From positions 1,922,001 through 1,986,000 of the forward strand of contig NZ_CP108538.1 of NCBI RefSeq assembly GCF_035994185.1: 64,000 nucleotides of DNA. Direction: 5' to 3'. Origin of the DNA: Streptomyces sp. NBC_01217. Its GTDB lineage: Bacteria > Actinomycetota > Actinomycetes > Streptomycetales > Streptomycetaceae. This document shows positions 53,776-64,000 of the stretch, one piece after another. The notes below the pieces were generated by a model. That model worked only from the letters and a program-made list of their open reading frames with translations. It was not told the DNA's origin and made no database searches. The position numbers were made by a program, and so were the translations under genes. Position 1 is the first letter of the stretch; each line of letters starts with the position of its first letter.

Positions 53776-54785
53776 GCCTTCACATCCTCCTGGACGTCCT
53801 GCGCCTCGGTGTCGAACTCGTCGGTCACGACGGGCTCGGCCCCCTCTCCCCCGGCCCAGCGCACCATGAGCTCCCCGAGCGCCTCGTCCTGGTCGAGCGC
53901 GACGGCCTTCTCCCGGTACAGCTCCAGCAGCGCGAGGAACCTGGCGACGACGGTGAGGGTGTCCTGGGCGTCCTCGGTGAGCACCCGGAAACTGATCTCG
54001 CCCGCCTCCCGCAGCCGCGCCACCACGATCTCGGCCTGTTCCCGCACGCTGACCAGCGGTGCGTGGATGTGGTCGATGTACACCTGCGGCCTGGGCTTCG
54101 GCTGCATCGCCTTCACGGCCAGCCTGGCGAAGCCCTCGGCCCCGATGCTGATGACGACCTCGGGCAGCAGCTCGGCATGGTGCGGCTCCAGCCCCACGGT
54201 CCGCGGGAAGCGCCGCCCCTCCGACTCCAGCCGCTCGCTGAAGATCTCCGCGATGCGTTTGTACGCGCGGTACTGCAGGAGCCGGGCGAAGAGCAGGTCC
54301 CGCGCTTCGAGCAGCGCCAGGTCCGCCTCGTCCTCCACCTCGGCGGCGGGCAACAGCCGGGCGGCCTTCAGATCGAGCAGGGTCGCGGCGACGACGAGGA
54401 ACTCGGTGGTCTGGTCAAGGTCCCAGTCCGGCCCCATGGCGTGGATGTGCGCCATGAACTCGTCGGTGACCTTGGACAGTGCGACTTCGGTCACATCCAG
54501 CTTGTGCTTGGAGATGAGCTGCAGAAGCAGGTCGAACGGTCCCTCGAAGTTGGCCAGCCGGACAGTGAACCGCCCGTCGCCGGCGGCCGGCCCGGGGGAC
54601 GGCCCGGGCGGTGTCTCTGCGACGGGCTCGGGGGGCGCCACGGGTACGTCGGGGGCGGCAGGCCCAAGAGGTGTTACGGGTACGTCGGCTTCCGCGCCCC
54701 CCACCGGGCCCGGCGCAGGCCGACCGCCCGGGCCGCGGCCCAAGGGGCGGCGAGGGGTACGGGTGGGCTCGTCGGTCGTCGGCAT
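53772..54785 (-). CDS. scpA: segregation and condensation protein ScpA (kleisin)
   Basis: 337 residues. The N-terminal 75 residues are Pro/Gly-rich and low complexity. The kleisin part begins FTVRLANFEGPFDLLLQLISKHKLDVTEVALSKVTDEFMAHI and ends in a C-terminal winged helix with AQDTLTVVARFLALLELYREKAV. It joins the SMC ATPase heads. First gene of the scpA-scpB-rluB row by ATGA overlap. Confidence 0.95.
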   Translation of the reverse strand: MPTTDEPTRTPRRPLGRGPGGRPAPGPVGGAEADVPVTPLGPAAPDVPVAPPEPVAETPPGPSPGPAAGDGRFTVRLANFEGPFDLLLQLISKHKLDVTEVALSKVTDEFMAHIHAMGPDWDLDQTTEFLVVAATLLDLKAARLLPAAEVEDEADLALLEARDLLFARLLQYRAYKRIAEIFSERLESEGRRFPRTVGLEPHHAELLPEVVISIGAEGFARLAVKAMQPKPRPQVYIDHIHAPLVSVREQAEIVVARLREAGEISFRVLTEDAQDTLTVVARFLALLELYREKAVALDQDEALGELMVRWAGGEGAEPVVTDEFDTEAQDVQEDVKA

Positions 54786-54895
54786 GAGGGTCCAGGGGCA
54801 AGCGGGATACGGGCGGCGGGCAGTGGCCCGCGCGGAAGGGACCGGACCACTCGGCCGGCGTCGGCACTGCGGGCAGGCTACCGGCGCCCCACCGG

Positions 54896-55519
54896 TCAGC
54901 GGCCGCGCAGCCGCCGTACGAGGATGCTCGCGTCGCCCCGCGACTCCAGGTCCGCGAGCACCACCGCGACCGCCTCGCGGACGATCCGCCCGCGGTCGAC
55001 CGCGAGCCCGTGCTCCCCGCGGAGCACCAGTCGGGCGTGTTCGAGGTCCATCAGTTCCTCGGCCGAGACATAGACGGTGATCTTCTCGTCGTGGCGCTCC
55101 CGGCCGCTGGGCCGCCGGTTCGCCCCGCGCCCGCCTCCGCGCCTGCCCTGCTGCTGCACGGCGGGGGCCGGAGCCGCCTCCTGCGCGGACGAGGACGACT
55201 GCGCGGACGGCGAGGACTGCTGGGATCTGCGTCCCTGCTGTCCCGCCACCGCGATCCGGTCGCCGTCGCGGCTGCGTGATTCCCCCGCGTCGGCGTCCGC
55301 CGCGGAGTGTTCCTCGCCCCGCGAAGGGGTCGCGCCGTCGGCGGTCTCCGCCGCGCCCGGACCGTCCGCCGTGGGATCGCTCTCACCGGCCGGACCGGGC
55401 ACCCGGGCCTCGCCGTTCGCCTTGCGCCGCCGGTCCGCGGGGGACGAGGCCTGCAGCCCCATCCCCCCGGTGGTGCGGAACAGTTCGTCGGCCCCGGGCA
55501 GACTCACTCGGCGTGACAC
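54896..55519 (-). CDS. hypothetical protein between parA and scpA
   Basis: 207 residues from GTG 55519 (GGAGG ten bases upstream); a second GTG at 55507 forms a GTGA overlap with the parA stop and could also be used. The middle is Ser/Gln/Ala-rich and disordered; the C-terminal 70 residues (HDEKITVYVSAEELMDLEHARLVLRGEHGLAVDRGRIVREAVAVVLADLES) look like a ribbon-helix-helix-type DNA-binding unit. Its place directly after a ParA ATPase suggests a partner role comparable to ParB, which I cannot confirm. Confidence 0.7.
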   Translation of the reverse strand: MSRRVSLPGADELFRTTGGMGLQASSPADRRRKANGEARVPGPAGESDPTADGPGAAETADGATPSRGEEHSAADADAGESRSRDGDRIAVAGQQGRRSQQSSPSAQSSSSAQEAAPAPAVQQQGRRGGGRGANRRPSGRERHDEKITVYVSAEELMDLEHARLVLRGEHGLAVDRGRIVREAVAVVLADLESRGDASILVRRLRGR

Positions 55520-56664
55520 CGGGCGAGCACCTCCCTGGCGAGCTGGCGATAGGCGGCGGCACCGACCGAGTTGGAGGCGTACGTGGTGATGGGCTCACCG
55601 GCGACCGTGGTCTCCGGGAAGCGCACGGTGCGCCCGATGACCGTGTGGTAGACGTGATCGTCGAACGCCTCGACGACACGCGCGAGGACCTCGCGGCTGT
55701 GCACCGTACGGGAGTCGTACATCGTGGCGAGGATGCCGTCGAGCTCCAGATCCGGGTTGAGCCGTTCCTGGACCTTCTCGATGGTCTCGGTGAGCAGCGC
55801 CACACCTCGCAGCGCGAAGAACTCGCACTCGAGCGGCACTATCACCTTGTGGGCCGCCGTCAGGGCGTTCACCGTGAGCAGGCCCAGCGAGGGCTGACAG
55901 TCGATCACGATGTAGTCGTAGTCGGCCATCAGCGGCTTCAGGGCGCGCTGCAGCGTGGACTCCCGGGCCACCTCGCTGACCAGCTGCACCTCGGCAGCCG
56001 ACAGGTCGATGTTGCTGGGCAGCAGGTCCATGTTCGGGACCGCGGTCTTCAGCAGGACCTCGTCGGCCGACATGCCCCGCTCCATGAGCAGGTTGTAGAC
56101 CGTGAGGTCGAGCTCCATCGGGTTGACGCCGAGCCCGACCGACAGGGCTCCCTGCGGGTCGAAGTCGACGAGCAGGACACGCCGCCCGTACTCCGCGAGC
56201 GCGGCACCCAGGTTGATGGTCGACGTGGTCTTGCCGACGCCGCCCTTCTGGTTGCACATCGCGATGATCTTCGCGGGACCGTGATCGGTCAGCGGGCCCG
56301 GGATCGGGAAGTAGGGCAGGGGCCGACCGGTCGGGCCGATCCGCTCGCGGCGCTGGCGGGCAGCGTCGGGCGCGAGGGTGGCCGCGTACTCCGGATCGGG
56401 CTCGTACTCGGCGTCGGGGTCGTAGAAGTGCCCCTGGGGCACCTCGTCGAAGTCGGCGAAGTGGGCGGTCTCTCGGCCACTCTCGTTGCCGGCCATGGCG
56501 TTCACGTGTAGGCCGTCCATCATCTGGGGGGCTGTCGTCATGTGCTGGTGGGTGGCGAAGGTGCGGACAGCGACGGAGCCGACAGCCTCCAGCCCGTTCG
56601 GGCCCTGGCCCCGTGCAGGCATCCCTGGTTGAACACCCCCGGGAGTAAATGTCGACTCATTCAC
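55504..56664 (-). CDS. ParA-family ATPase
   Basis: 386 residues from GTG 56664, preceded by AAGGAGG. A 125-residue N-terminal extension precedes the ATPase, which begins AKIIAMCNQKGGVGKTTSTINLGAALAEYGRRVLLVDFDPQGALSVGLG with deviant Walker A and A'. VIDCQPSLGLLTVNAL is the Walker B region. This is a second ParA-like protein, distinct from the origin-proximal parAB; in actinobacteria it is conserved next to scpAB. It may position a protein or DNA complex. Followed by the hypothetical DNA-binding gene. Confidence 0.9.
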   Translation of the reverse strand: MNESTFTPGGVQPGMPARGQGPNGLEAVGSVAVRTFATHQHMTTAPQMMDGLHVNAMAGNESGRETAHFADFDEVPQGHFYDPDAEYEPDPEYAATLAPDAARQRRERIGPTGRPLPYFPIPGPLTDHGPAKIIAMCNQKGGVGKTTSTINLGAALAEYGRRVLLVDFDPQGALSVGLGVNPMELDLTVYNLLMERGMSADEVLLKTAVPNMDLLPSNIDLSAAEVQLVSEVARESTLQRALKPLMADYDYIVIDCQPSLGLLTVNALTAAHKVIVPLECEFFALRGVALLTETIEKVQERLNPDLELDGILATMYDSRTVHSREVLARVVEAFDDHVYHTVIGRTVRFPETTVAGEPITTYASNSVGAAAYRQLAREVLARCHAE

Positions 56665-56990
56665 AAGTCGTCTTACCTCCTTGGACGTGACCAGGAAACT
56701 TATCGATAGGTCAGCGTGGCACCATGCCGACGATTGGCGACTCTATGGCGTGTCACCGGTCCGCAGCAACACAATCCGCCGGACCCGGCCCGATGTGTCG
56801 GCAATCGAACACCTCCCTGTCAAGGGCACGCAGCCACCGGGGCGCACTTTTCACGGGTGCACGAATCGGTTAAAGGGTTACGTTCGAGACGAGTTGGAGG
56901 GGGGCCTCACCGGGGCCCGGAATGCGTCCGGCCGGACCTCGCTGAGCAAGGTCCGGCCGGACGCATGAGGTTGACGGAAGAGGTTGACCG
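56665..56990. other. 326-base gap upstream of parA
   Basis: Between the parA-like start and the ald stop, both minus strand. It contains the ald terminator hairpin (56922-56966) and presumably the parA promoter. I recognise no gene or operator in the remaining approximately 250 bases. Confidence 0.5.
56922..56966. terminator. strong hairpin terminator after ald
   Basis: Perfect 18-base stem (ATGCGTCCGGCCGGACCT and complement) with a 9-base loop, 24 bases beyond the ald stop on the minus strand. No U-run. Confidence 0.8.
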
Positions 56991-58115
56991 TCAGCCGAGA
57001 AGCGAGCTCAGCTCGACGTGGTCCAGGCCGTGGGCCTCGGCGACCTCGCGGTAAACGACCTGCCCGTCATGGGTGTTGAGGCCCTTGGCGAGCGCGGCGT
57101 CGCGGCGCAGCGCCTCGACCCAGCCGCGGTTGGCGAGCTCCACGATGTACGGCAGCGTGGCGTTGGTGAGGGCGTACGTGGAGGTGTTCGGGACCGCGCC
57201 CGGCATGTTGGCGACGCAGTAGAAGACCGAGTCGTGGACCGTGAAGGTCGGCTCGGCGTGCGTCGTCGGGTGCGAGTCCTCGAAGCAGCCGCCCTGATCG
57301 ATCGCAATGTCGACAAGTACACTTCCGGGCTTCATCTTGGCGACGAGCTCGTTGGTGACCAGCTTCGGAGCCTTCGCGCCCGGGATGAGCACGGCACCGA
57401 TGACGAGGTCGGCCTCGACGACGGCCTTCTCCAGTTCGAAGGCGTTGGAGACGACCGTCTGCACCTTGGTACCGAAGATCTTGTCGGCCTCGCGCAGCTT
57501 GTTGATGTCCCTGTCGAGCAGCGTGACGTGGAAGCCGAGGCCGACGGCGATCTGCGTGGCGTTCCAGCCGGAGACGCCACCGCCGATGACGACGGCCTTG
57601 CCGGCCGCCGTGCCCGGGACGCCGCCCGGCAGCACGCCGCGGCCGCCGACCGAGCGCATCAGGTGGTACGCGCCGACCTGCGGGGCCAGCCGGCCCGCGA
57701 CCTCGGACATCGGGGCGAGCAGCGGCAGCGCGCGGTTCGCGGTCTCGACCGTCTCGTACGCGATGGCCGTGGTGCCGGACTCCAGCAGCGCGTCCGTGCA
57801 CTCGCGGGAGGCGGCGAGGTGCAGATAGGTGAAGAGCGTCTGGTCCTTGCGCAGGCGGTGGTACTCCTCGGCGACCGGCTCCTTGACCTTGAGCAGCAGG
57901 TCGGCGGTGGCCCAGACCTCGTCGGCGGTGGGCAGGATCTGCGCCCCGGCGGCGATGTACTCCTCGTCCGTGATGGAGGAGCCGGCCCCGGCGTTCTCCT
58001 CGACGACGACCTGGTGGCCGTGGCGCACGAGCTCGTTCACACCGGCGGGCGTGATCGCCACGCGGAACTCGTTGTTCTTGACTTCGCGGGGGATGCCGAC
58101 CTTCACGTCGATCAC
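56991..58115 (-). CDS. ald: alanine dehydrogenase
   Basis: 374 residues from GTG 58115. Opens KVGIPREVKNNEFRVAITPAGV, with the catalytic-region FTYLHLAAS (His near residue 97) and NAD-binding VVIGGGVSGWNATQIAVGLG. The IPGAKAPKLVTNELVAKMKPGSVLVDIAIDQGG segment is typical of alanine dehydrogenase. It interconverts alanine and pyruvate plus ammonia, linking nitrogen and NAD status. Stand-alone gene ending at a strong terminator. Confidence 0.96.
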   Translation of the reverse strand: MIDVKVGIPREVKNNEFRVAITPAGVNELVRHGHQVVVEENAGAGSSITDEEYIAAGAQILPTADEVWATADLLLKVKEPVAEEYHRLRKDQTLFTYLHLAASRECTDALLESGTTAIAYETVETANRALPLLAPMSEVAGRLAPQVGAYHLMRSVGGRGVLPGGVPGTAAGKAVVIGGGVSGWNATQIAVGLGFHVTLLDRDINKLREADKIFGTKVQTVVSNAFELEKAVVEADLVIGAVLIPGAKAPKLVTNELVAKMKPGSVLVDIAIDQGGCFEDSHPTTHAEPTFTVHDSVFYCVANMPGAVPNTSTYALTNATLPYIVELANRGWVEALRRDAALAKGLNTHDGQVVYREVAEAHGLDHVELSSLLG

Positions 58116-58250
58116 GGTCCTTGGCTCAGAGGGTTATCCGAGGCATAGCTACACATACCCGGATAGACACAGCGTAAATGGAGACACCGCGAACACACGC
58201 GGCAGAGCCAGTCTAATGAAGGGCTTCGCGCTGTCCAGCCTTACAAAGCA

Positions 58251-60314
58251 TTAATTTTCAGTCACTGCACTACGGATTTCGTAGGCCGCACCCTCCTTGC
58301 CCAGCAATCTGTCGGCCAGACCCCGGTGCAGCCGGGCCGCAGCCGAGTCGCCGAGCCGGTCGAGCGTGTCGGCCAGCCGCAGCTCCAGCGCCGCCTGCAG
58401 CCGCGCGTCCCCGGCCTGCCTGGCCCAGTGAACGGCCTCCTGGCAGGTGTGCAGCGACTCGTGCGGGCGGCCCGCGTACTCCTGCACCCGGGCCGCCTCG
58501 CTCAGCGCCCGCGCCTGGGCCGGCACATCGCCGAGCCTGCGGTACCCGGCCGCGGCGGCCCGCCAGTTCCGCAGCGCCTCTCCGTACCGCCCGGCATAGG
58601 TGTGTACGGCGCCGAGCCGCCCGTACAGCCGCGCCTCGTCGGCCCGCTCGCCCTGGGTGAGCCGCTGCGCCAGCGCCCGGCCGTACCAGTCGGAGGCCCG
58701 CTGGAAGTCCCCCAGCTCGGCATAGGCGCCACCTACGGATTCCATCGCGCGCCCGGTGGCGTACGGATCCTTCGCGTCCCGTCCGGCGTCCAGCGCGGCC
58801 CGGTAGCGGGTCAGCGCCTCCCTCGTGCGCCCGGTCCTGGCATCGAGGTCGGCGAGGTTCAGCAGCGCGGCGGCCCGCTCGCGCGGCAGCTCGCGCCGCT
58901 CGGCGACGGCCAGCACCAGGCCGTGCAGTCCGTACAGCTCGGGCGCGGCCGCCTCGGTGCCCTGGTGCACCGCCAGCGCCCGCACCAGCGCGGCCACCAA
59001 ACGCCTTGCCAGAGTGTCGAGTTCGCCGTCCTCGACGGCGATCCTGGCCGAGGCCAGCAGGGCGGGTCTGCGGATCCGCAGCCATTCGGCGGCCGCGTCG
59101 GGGCCGGGGAAGCGCAGCGAGCGCGGCAGCCCGGCGAGCTTGCCGCGGGCCGCGGAACCCTCCGGGTCGGTGACCGCCCGGCACGACTGCAGCAGCCGTA
59201 CGGTCCGCTCCAGCATCCGGGCCCTGGCGAGCTGGATCTCCGCCGGCCGGTCCCTGCTCTCCAGCAGCGCCCGCAGCAGCGGGGCGAGGCAGCCCGGCAC
59301 CTCGTACTGCGGCTGATCCGCGCCATTGGTGCGCAGCAGCCCCAGGGCCACGAAGTCTTCGAGGTTCTCCTGCGCGGCGGAGACGGAGCAGCCGGCCAGC
59401 GCGGAGGCGGTGTGGGCGTCGACGAGCCCGGCGGGTGCGAGGGCGAGCAGCCGCAGTATCCGGGCGGCGGTCTGCGGCAGGGAGTCGTGGACCAGCCGGA
59501 AGGCGCGGGCCAGCGGACGGGCGCCGGTGGACTGCTCGGTGTCGTCCGGCAGCTCGCGCAGCTGCTTGGTGACGTCGGCGACGGAGGCCATGGGGTGGGC
59601 GGCGAGCCAGCCGCCGACCATGACCAGGGCTGCGGGCAGTCCGGCGCACTCCTCGGCGAGGGTCTCGGCGGTCCGCGGGTCGACGGTGATCCTGACCTGG
59701 CCGATGAGGCGGGCGAGCAGCCGGACCGCGGAGGCGGAGTCCAGGCCGCCGATGGTGCAGGGACGGACGCCGGGGATGCCGGTGAGCGGGCCCCCGGAGG
59801 TGGCGACGACCAGGCAGTCGGGGTCGTCCGGCAGCAGCGGGTCGACCTGTTCCGCGTCCACGGCGTCGTCCAGGAGCAGCAGGGCGCGGCGCCCGGCGAG
59901 CGCCTCGCGGACCATCTCGGAGAGTTCGTCCCCGTCCGCGCCGGGCGGCCCGGTCACACCCAGCTGGTCGAGCAGCTCCCGGGCGGTGCGCTCGGTGGGG
60001 ACGGGTACGCCGCCGGGTTCGGTGAGCCGGGCCCGGAGCAGGCCGTCGGGGTGGTCACCGCTGGAGAGCAGTCGGCGGGTGAGTTCGGCGGCGAGTGCGG
60101 TGCGTCCGGAGCCCGGGCGTCCGGCGATCAGCAGGACCCGGGCGCGGGCGGCCTTACGGCCGGCCAGGGTGTCCAGTCCGGCCCGCTCGATGTCGGCCCG
60201 CAGCGCTTTCAACTCGCGTTCGCGGCCGAAGAATTGGGGCGGGGCGGTGCCGGACGGCTCCTCGGTTCCCGCCGCTTTGGCCGGACCGCTGGTGTCCACC
60301 GCCTGATCCGTCAC
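58251..60314 (-). CDS. NB-ARC ATPase with TPR repeats
   Basis: 687 residues. A STAND-type ATPase begins at FFGRERELKALRADIE; P-loop is AGRPGSGRTAL, Walker B region ALLLLDDAVDAEQV and GGPLTGIPGVRP. After a helical linker the last 200 residues hold TPR units (RYRAALDAGRDAKDPYATGRAMESVGGAYAELGDF, RLYGRLGAVHTYAGRYGEALRNWRAAAAGY). There is no DNA-binding domain, so it is not a SARP regulator. It is conserved between ald and the ADP-ribose pyrophosphatase gene in streptomycetes as far as I recall. A signalling role is likely; ligand unknown. Confidence 0.85.
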   Translation of the reverse strand: MTDQAVDTSGPAKAAGTEEPSGTAPPQFFGRERELKALRADIERAGLDTLAGRKAARARVLLIAGRPGSGRTALAAELTRRLLSSGDHPDGLLRARLTEPGGVPVPTERTARELLDQLGVTGPPGADGDELSEMVREALAGRRALLLLDDAVDAEQVDPLLPDDPDCLVVATSGGPLTGIPGVRPCTIGGLDSASAVRLLARLIGQVRITVDPRTAETLAEECAGLPAALVMVGGWLAAHPMASVADVTKQLRELPDDTEQSTGARPLARAFRLVHDSLPQTAARILRLLALAPAGLVDAHTASALAGCSVSAAQENLEDFVALGLLRTNGADQPQYEVPGCLAPLLRALLESRDRPAEIQLARARMLERTVRLLQSCRAVTDPEGSAARGKLAGLPRSLRFPGPDAAAEWLRIRRPALLASARIAVEDGELDTLARRLVAALVRALAVHQGTEAAAPELYGLHGLVLAVAERRELPRERAAALLNLADLDARTGRTREALTRYRAALDAGRDAKDPYATGRAMESVGGAYAELGDFQRASDWYGRALAQRLTQGERADEARLYGRLGAVHTYAGRYGEALRNWRAAAAGYRRLGDVPAQARALSEAARVQEYAGRPHESLHTCQEAVHWARQAGDARLQAALELRLADTLDRLGDSAAARLHRGLADRLLGKEGAAYEIRSAVTEN

Positions 60315-60507
60315 GGGCCACGCTCCACTTTCACTGCACGCGTTGCCCGCCGGGACTCCGGTCAGGGCATTGTGAGCGTAGTTCAGGCGTGTGGGCGATT
60401 TCCGTGGAGCGCGGCGTGGAGGTCCCCCGATCGGATCAGCATCTTTTCCGATCGGAGGACATCTTTACGAACCGTCAGCCCTCGAACCCGGCAGAACCGC
60501 CGAACCG

Positions 60508-61134
60508 TCAGACCTCGAACGGGCGGGCCGGCCACGGCGCCTCGGCCGGACGCAGCGACTCGATCCCGTCACCGGCGAGCACCGTCGTGAGCGAAAGGAC
60601 GCCCACCACCAGGCAGTTGTTGTGCAGGTCCCCGGCGAGCACCCCCCGTACCAGCTCCTGGAGCGGCACCCGGGCCAGCTCCATGTCGGCCTCCTCCTCG
60701 GAGACCTCGAAGCGCTCCCCGTCGGCCTCGGAGAGGTTCCGGGCCAGGAAGATCCGTACGGCCTCGTCGCACCCGCCGGGCGTGGTGTAGACGTCGGTCA
60801 GCACCCGCCAGTCCTCGGCCTTGACGTACGCCTCCTCGTAGAGCTCGCGCTGGGCCGCGTGCAGCGGGTTCTCACCGGGGATGTCGAGCAGCCCGGCCGG
60901 GATCTCCCAGAGCTTGTGGCGCACCGGGTGGCGGTACTGCCGCAGCACGACGACCCGGTCCTCCTCGTCGAGCGCGAGCACGGCGACCGAGCCCGGGTGG
61001 ACCTGGTAGTCGCGGCGTACGACCTTGCCGTCGGGCATCACCACTTCATCGGTGCGGACGCTGGTCTTGTTGCCGGTGAAGGGCGTCTCGGTCGCGGTGA
61101 CCTGCCACTCCTCGGGCGTGTCCTGGAAACCCAT
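60508..61134 (-). CDS. Nudix ADP-ribose pyrophosphatase
   Basis: 208 residues from ATG 61134 with GGGAGGA six bases upstream. Nudix region WEIPAGLLDIPGENPLHAAQRELYEEAYVKA contains the E-x7-REL-x-EE core; HPGSVAVLALDEEDRVVVLRQYRHPV precedes it, as in ADP-ribose pyrophosphatases. It hydrolyses ADP-ribose to AMP and ribose 5-phosphate. The pyrG terminator ends 12 bases before its start codon, so it must have its own promoter inside or depends on read-through. Confidence 0.88.
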   Translation of the reverse strand: MGFQDTPEEWQVTATETPFTGNKTSVRTDEVVMPDGKVVRRDYQVHPGSVAVLALDEEDRVVVLRQYRHPVRHKLWEIPAGLLDIPGENPLHAAQRELYEEAYVKAEDWRVLTDVYTTPGGCDEAVRIFLARNLSEADGERFEVSEEEADMELARVPLQELVRGVLAGDLHNNCLVVGVLSLTTVLAGDGIESLRPAEAPWPARPFEV

Positions 61135-61160
61135 CTACGTCCTCCCACAAAAAAACAGAA

Positions 61161-61197
61161 ACCGGGGCACGCATCCTCAGTGGATGCGTACCCCGGT
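61161..61197 (-). terminator. intrinsic terminator between pyrG and Nudix gene
   Basis: A 16-base stem (61161-61176 with 61182-61197, one mismatch) and 5-base loop, followed on the minus strand by a run of seven T (61148-61154 region). It lies 27 bases beyond the pyrG stop and just before the ribosome site of the Nudix gene. Confidence 0.88.
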
Positions 61198-61224
61198 CAA
61201 CGTTAATGCCTGTGTACCGCCGGA

Positions 61225-62910
<1,686 letters not shown>

Positions 62911-63292
62911 AGCCAAAGGGGGCTCCCGTGGTCGCGATCGTGAGGTGCGTACCGGCGTTGCCGTCCGGAGATTCCGGAGGCGCCGTCGCTGCGGTTCGGG
63001 GGCCTCGTCTGCTGTTGCGGACGACCACCGGTCCACGGGCTACCAGGGTATCAGCGACAAAGGGAGCCTGCTTCCGGCCACGCCCCGCTCGCTGACCTCC
63101 CATGATCAACGCCGACCGCACCCGCCCCACCCGTTCGGCTCAGATTCGTTGCTGAGACCGTCGCGCAGATCATCCGGGTGCGTCGTATCCTGCTCGGACA
63201 CTCGCTCCGGGCGAGGTACCGAGCTCATAGGTTCCCCCACAACGCCCCCTTGCGACGACCTCTTGACCCGCAGTAATGCCCTACGGGGCGAC
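62911..63292. other. 382-base divergent gap
   Basis: Between pyrG (minus) and the GH15 gene (plus); presumably both promoters. I recognise no defined operator, RNA or small gene here. Confidence 0.4.
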
Positions 63293-64000
63293 ATGGCCGT
63301 TCGACTGGAGATGCACGTGGCCGGGCGCATCGAGGATTACGCACTCATCGGAGACATGCAGACCGCCGCCCTGGTCTGCCGGGACGGCACAGTGGACTGG
63401 CTGTGCCTTCCCCGCTTCGATTCACACGCCGTTTTCGCTGGACTGCTGGGTACCGAGGAGCATGGCTTCTGGCGCCTGGGACCGGCGCGGGAGGACGGGG
63501 CGGAGCCGCTCTGTGCGGACCGCCGCCGCTACCGCGGGGACTCCCTCATCCTGGAATCGGAATGGGACACACCACGCGGAACGGTCAGGGTGACCGATTT
63601 CATGCCGCCTCGTGACGGTGCACCGCAGGTGATCCGGATCGTGGAGGGGATCAGCGGCCGGGTGGACATGCGCTCCGAGCTGCGGATGCGGTTCAGCTAC
63701 GGGCGGGTCACGCCGTGGGTCCACAAGGTCGACGGCCGTACGGTCGCCGTCGCAGGACCGGATTCCGTCTGGCTGGACACCCCCGCCGACACATATGGCG
63801 AGAAACTGACGACGTATTCCGATTTCACGGTCGCGCCCGGCGACCGGATCGCGTTCACGATCAGCTGGCAGCCCTCGCACCACGAGTCGCCCGGCCTGCC
63901 GGACCCCGACGGCTCGCTGGACGCGACCGCGGACTTCTGGCGTGAATGGGTCGAGCAGTGCACCTACCACGGGCCCTACCGCGAGGCCGTGGTCCGTTCC
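63293..64000 (+). CDS. glycoside hydrolase family 15 protein, 3' end outside window
   Basis: Partial; 236 codons to the right edge. From ATG 63293 the start reads VAGRIEDYALIGDMQTAALVCRDGTVDWLCLPRFDSHAVFAGLLG, the typical N-terminal beta-domain opening of actinobacterial GH15 glucoamylase/trehalase proteins; GTVRVTDFMPPRD and HPTPADTYGEK-like segments follow. The catalytic (alpha/alpha)6 barrel is beyond the window. No signal peptide, so it is intracellular; such enzymes hydrolyse trehalose or maltose-type glucans. ATG 63311 is an alternative start without a better ribosome site. Confidence 0.88.
   Translation, partial: MAVRLEMHVAGRIEDYALIGDMQTAALVCRDGTVDWLCLPRFDSHAVFAGLLGTEEHGFWRLGPAREDGAEPLCADRRRYRGDSLILESEWDTPRGTVRVTDFMPPRDGAPQVIRIVEGISGRVDMRSELRMRFSYGRVTPWVHKVDGRTVAVAGPDSVWLDTPADTYGEKLTTYSDFTVAPGDRIAFTISWQPSHHESPGLPDPDGSLDATADFWREWVEQCTYHGPYREAVVRS

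Noticed and set aside
55504..55519. GTG 55507 as the start of the hypothetical gene after parA
   Set aside because: It gives a GTGA overlap like other genes here, but the only good ribosome site (GGAGG) is at proper distance from GTG 55519; left as an alternative.

Overview
The window is a contiguous stretch of a Streptomyces-type chromosome. GC is high with strong third-position bias, GTG starts are common, and many start/stop codons overlap as ATGA or GTGA. The right two thirds carry housekeeping genes in the order I remember from the Streptomyces coelicolor SCO1738-SCO1777 region: dnaE2, a SepF paralogue, der, plsC, cmk, tyrA, aroH, NAD genes, rluB, scpB, scpA, parA, ald, pyrG and a GH15 glucoamylase. 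That match is from memory, not a search. I see no rRNA or tRNA genes, CRISPR array, insertion sequence or phage genes.

Layout. 1-4.3 kb: an SOS-type mutasome pair (Y-family polymerase and DnaE2) with a LexA-like box. 4.5-7.9 kb: a frameshifted septum-formation lipoprotein, a Tat-exported PhoX-like protein and an alpha/beta hydrolase. 8-17.6 kb: a conflict-type island. It holds a complete FxsABCT ribosomal-peptide system, with a 55-residue precursor gene (fxsA, ending F-x-S-x-x) that is easy to miss, divergent from a SLATT (DUF4231) membrane protein, which is convergent with a SLOG-type nucleotide-binding protein. 17.8-19.8 kb: a secreted streptogrisin-type protease and a DUF1684 protein. 19.8-29.1 kb: an organosulfur-type uptake and oxidation cluster (two permeases, an ATPase, two binding proteins, two LLM flavin monooxygenases of which one is frameshifted, and an FAD/NAD(P) enzyme). 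Its divergent binding protein follows a 23-codon leader peptide ending in Cys-stop.

29-41 kb: mixed genes, including a DUF5685 protein with an extreme cysteine tail, a SepF-like protein, glutaryl-CoA dehydrogenase, an MFS exporter, a PAP2 phosphatase, a small I78 protease inhibitor, a WYL regulator and a glycosyltransferase. A nested hairpin element sits in a low-GC gap at 36.35 kb. 41-46.6 kb: der, plsC, cmk, tyrA, aroH and yidB. 46.8-51.9 kb: an NAD salvage and nucleotide-repair locus (pnuC, nadR, an NrtR-like Nudix regulator, an ADP-ribosylglycohydrolase and two RlaP-type nucleotidyltransferases) with an NrtR-like operator in front of pnuC. 52-64 kb: rluB-scpB-scpA-hypothetical-parA, ald, an NB-ARC/TPR protein, ADP-ribose pyrophosphatase, pyrG and the start of a GH15 enzyme.

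Most exciting part: the Fxs peptide system (radical-SAM cyclophane peptide with TIR, STAND and TPR partners) beside a SLATT/SLOG pair. Both families are associated with biological conflict, and the function of the combination is not known to me.
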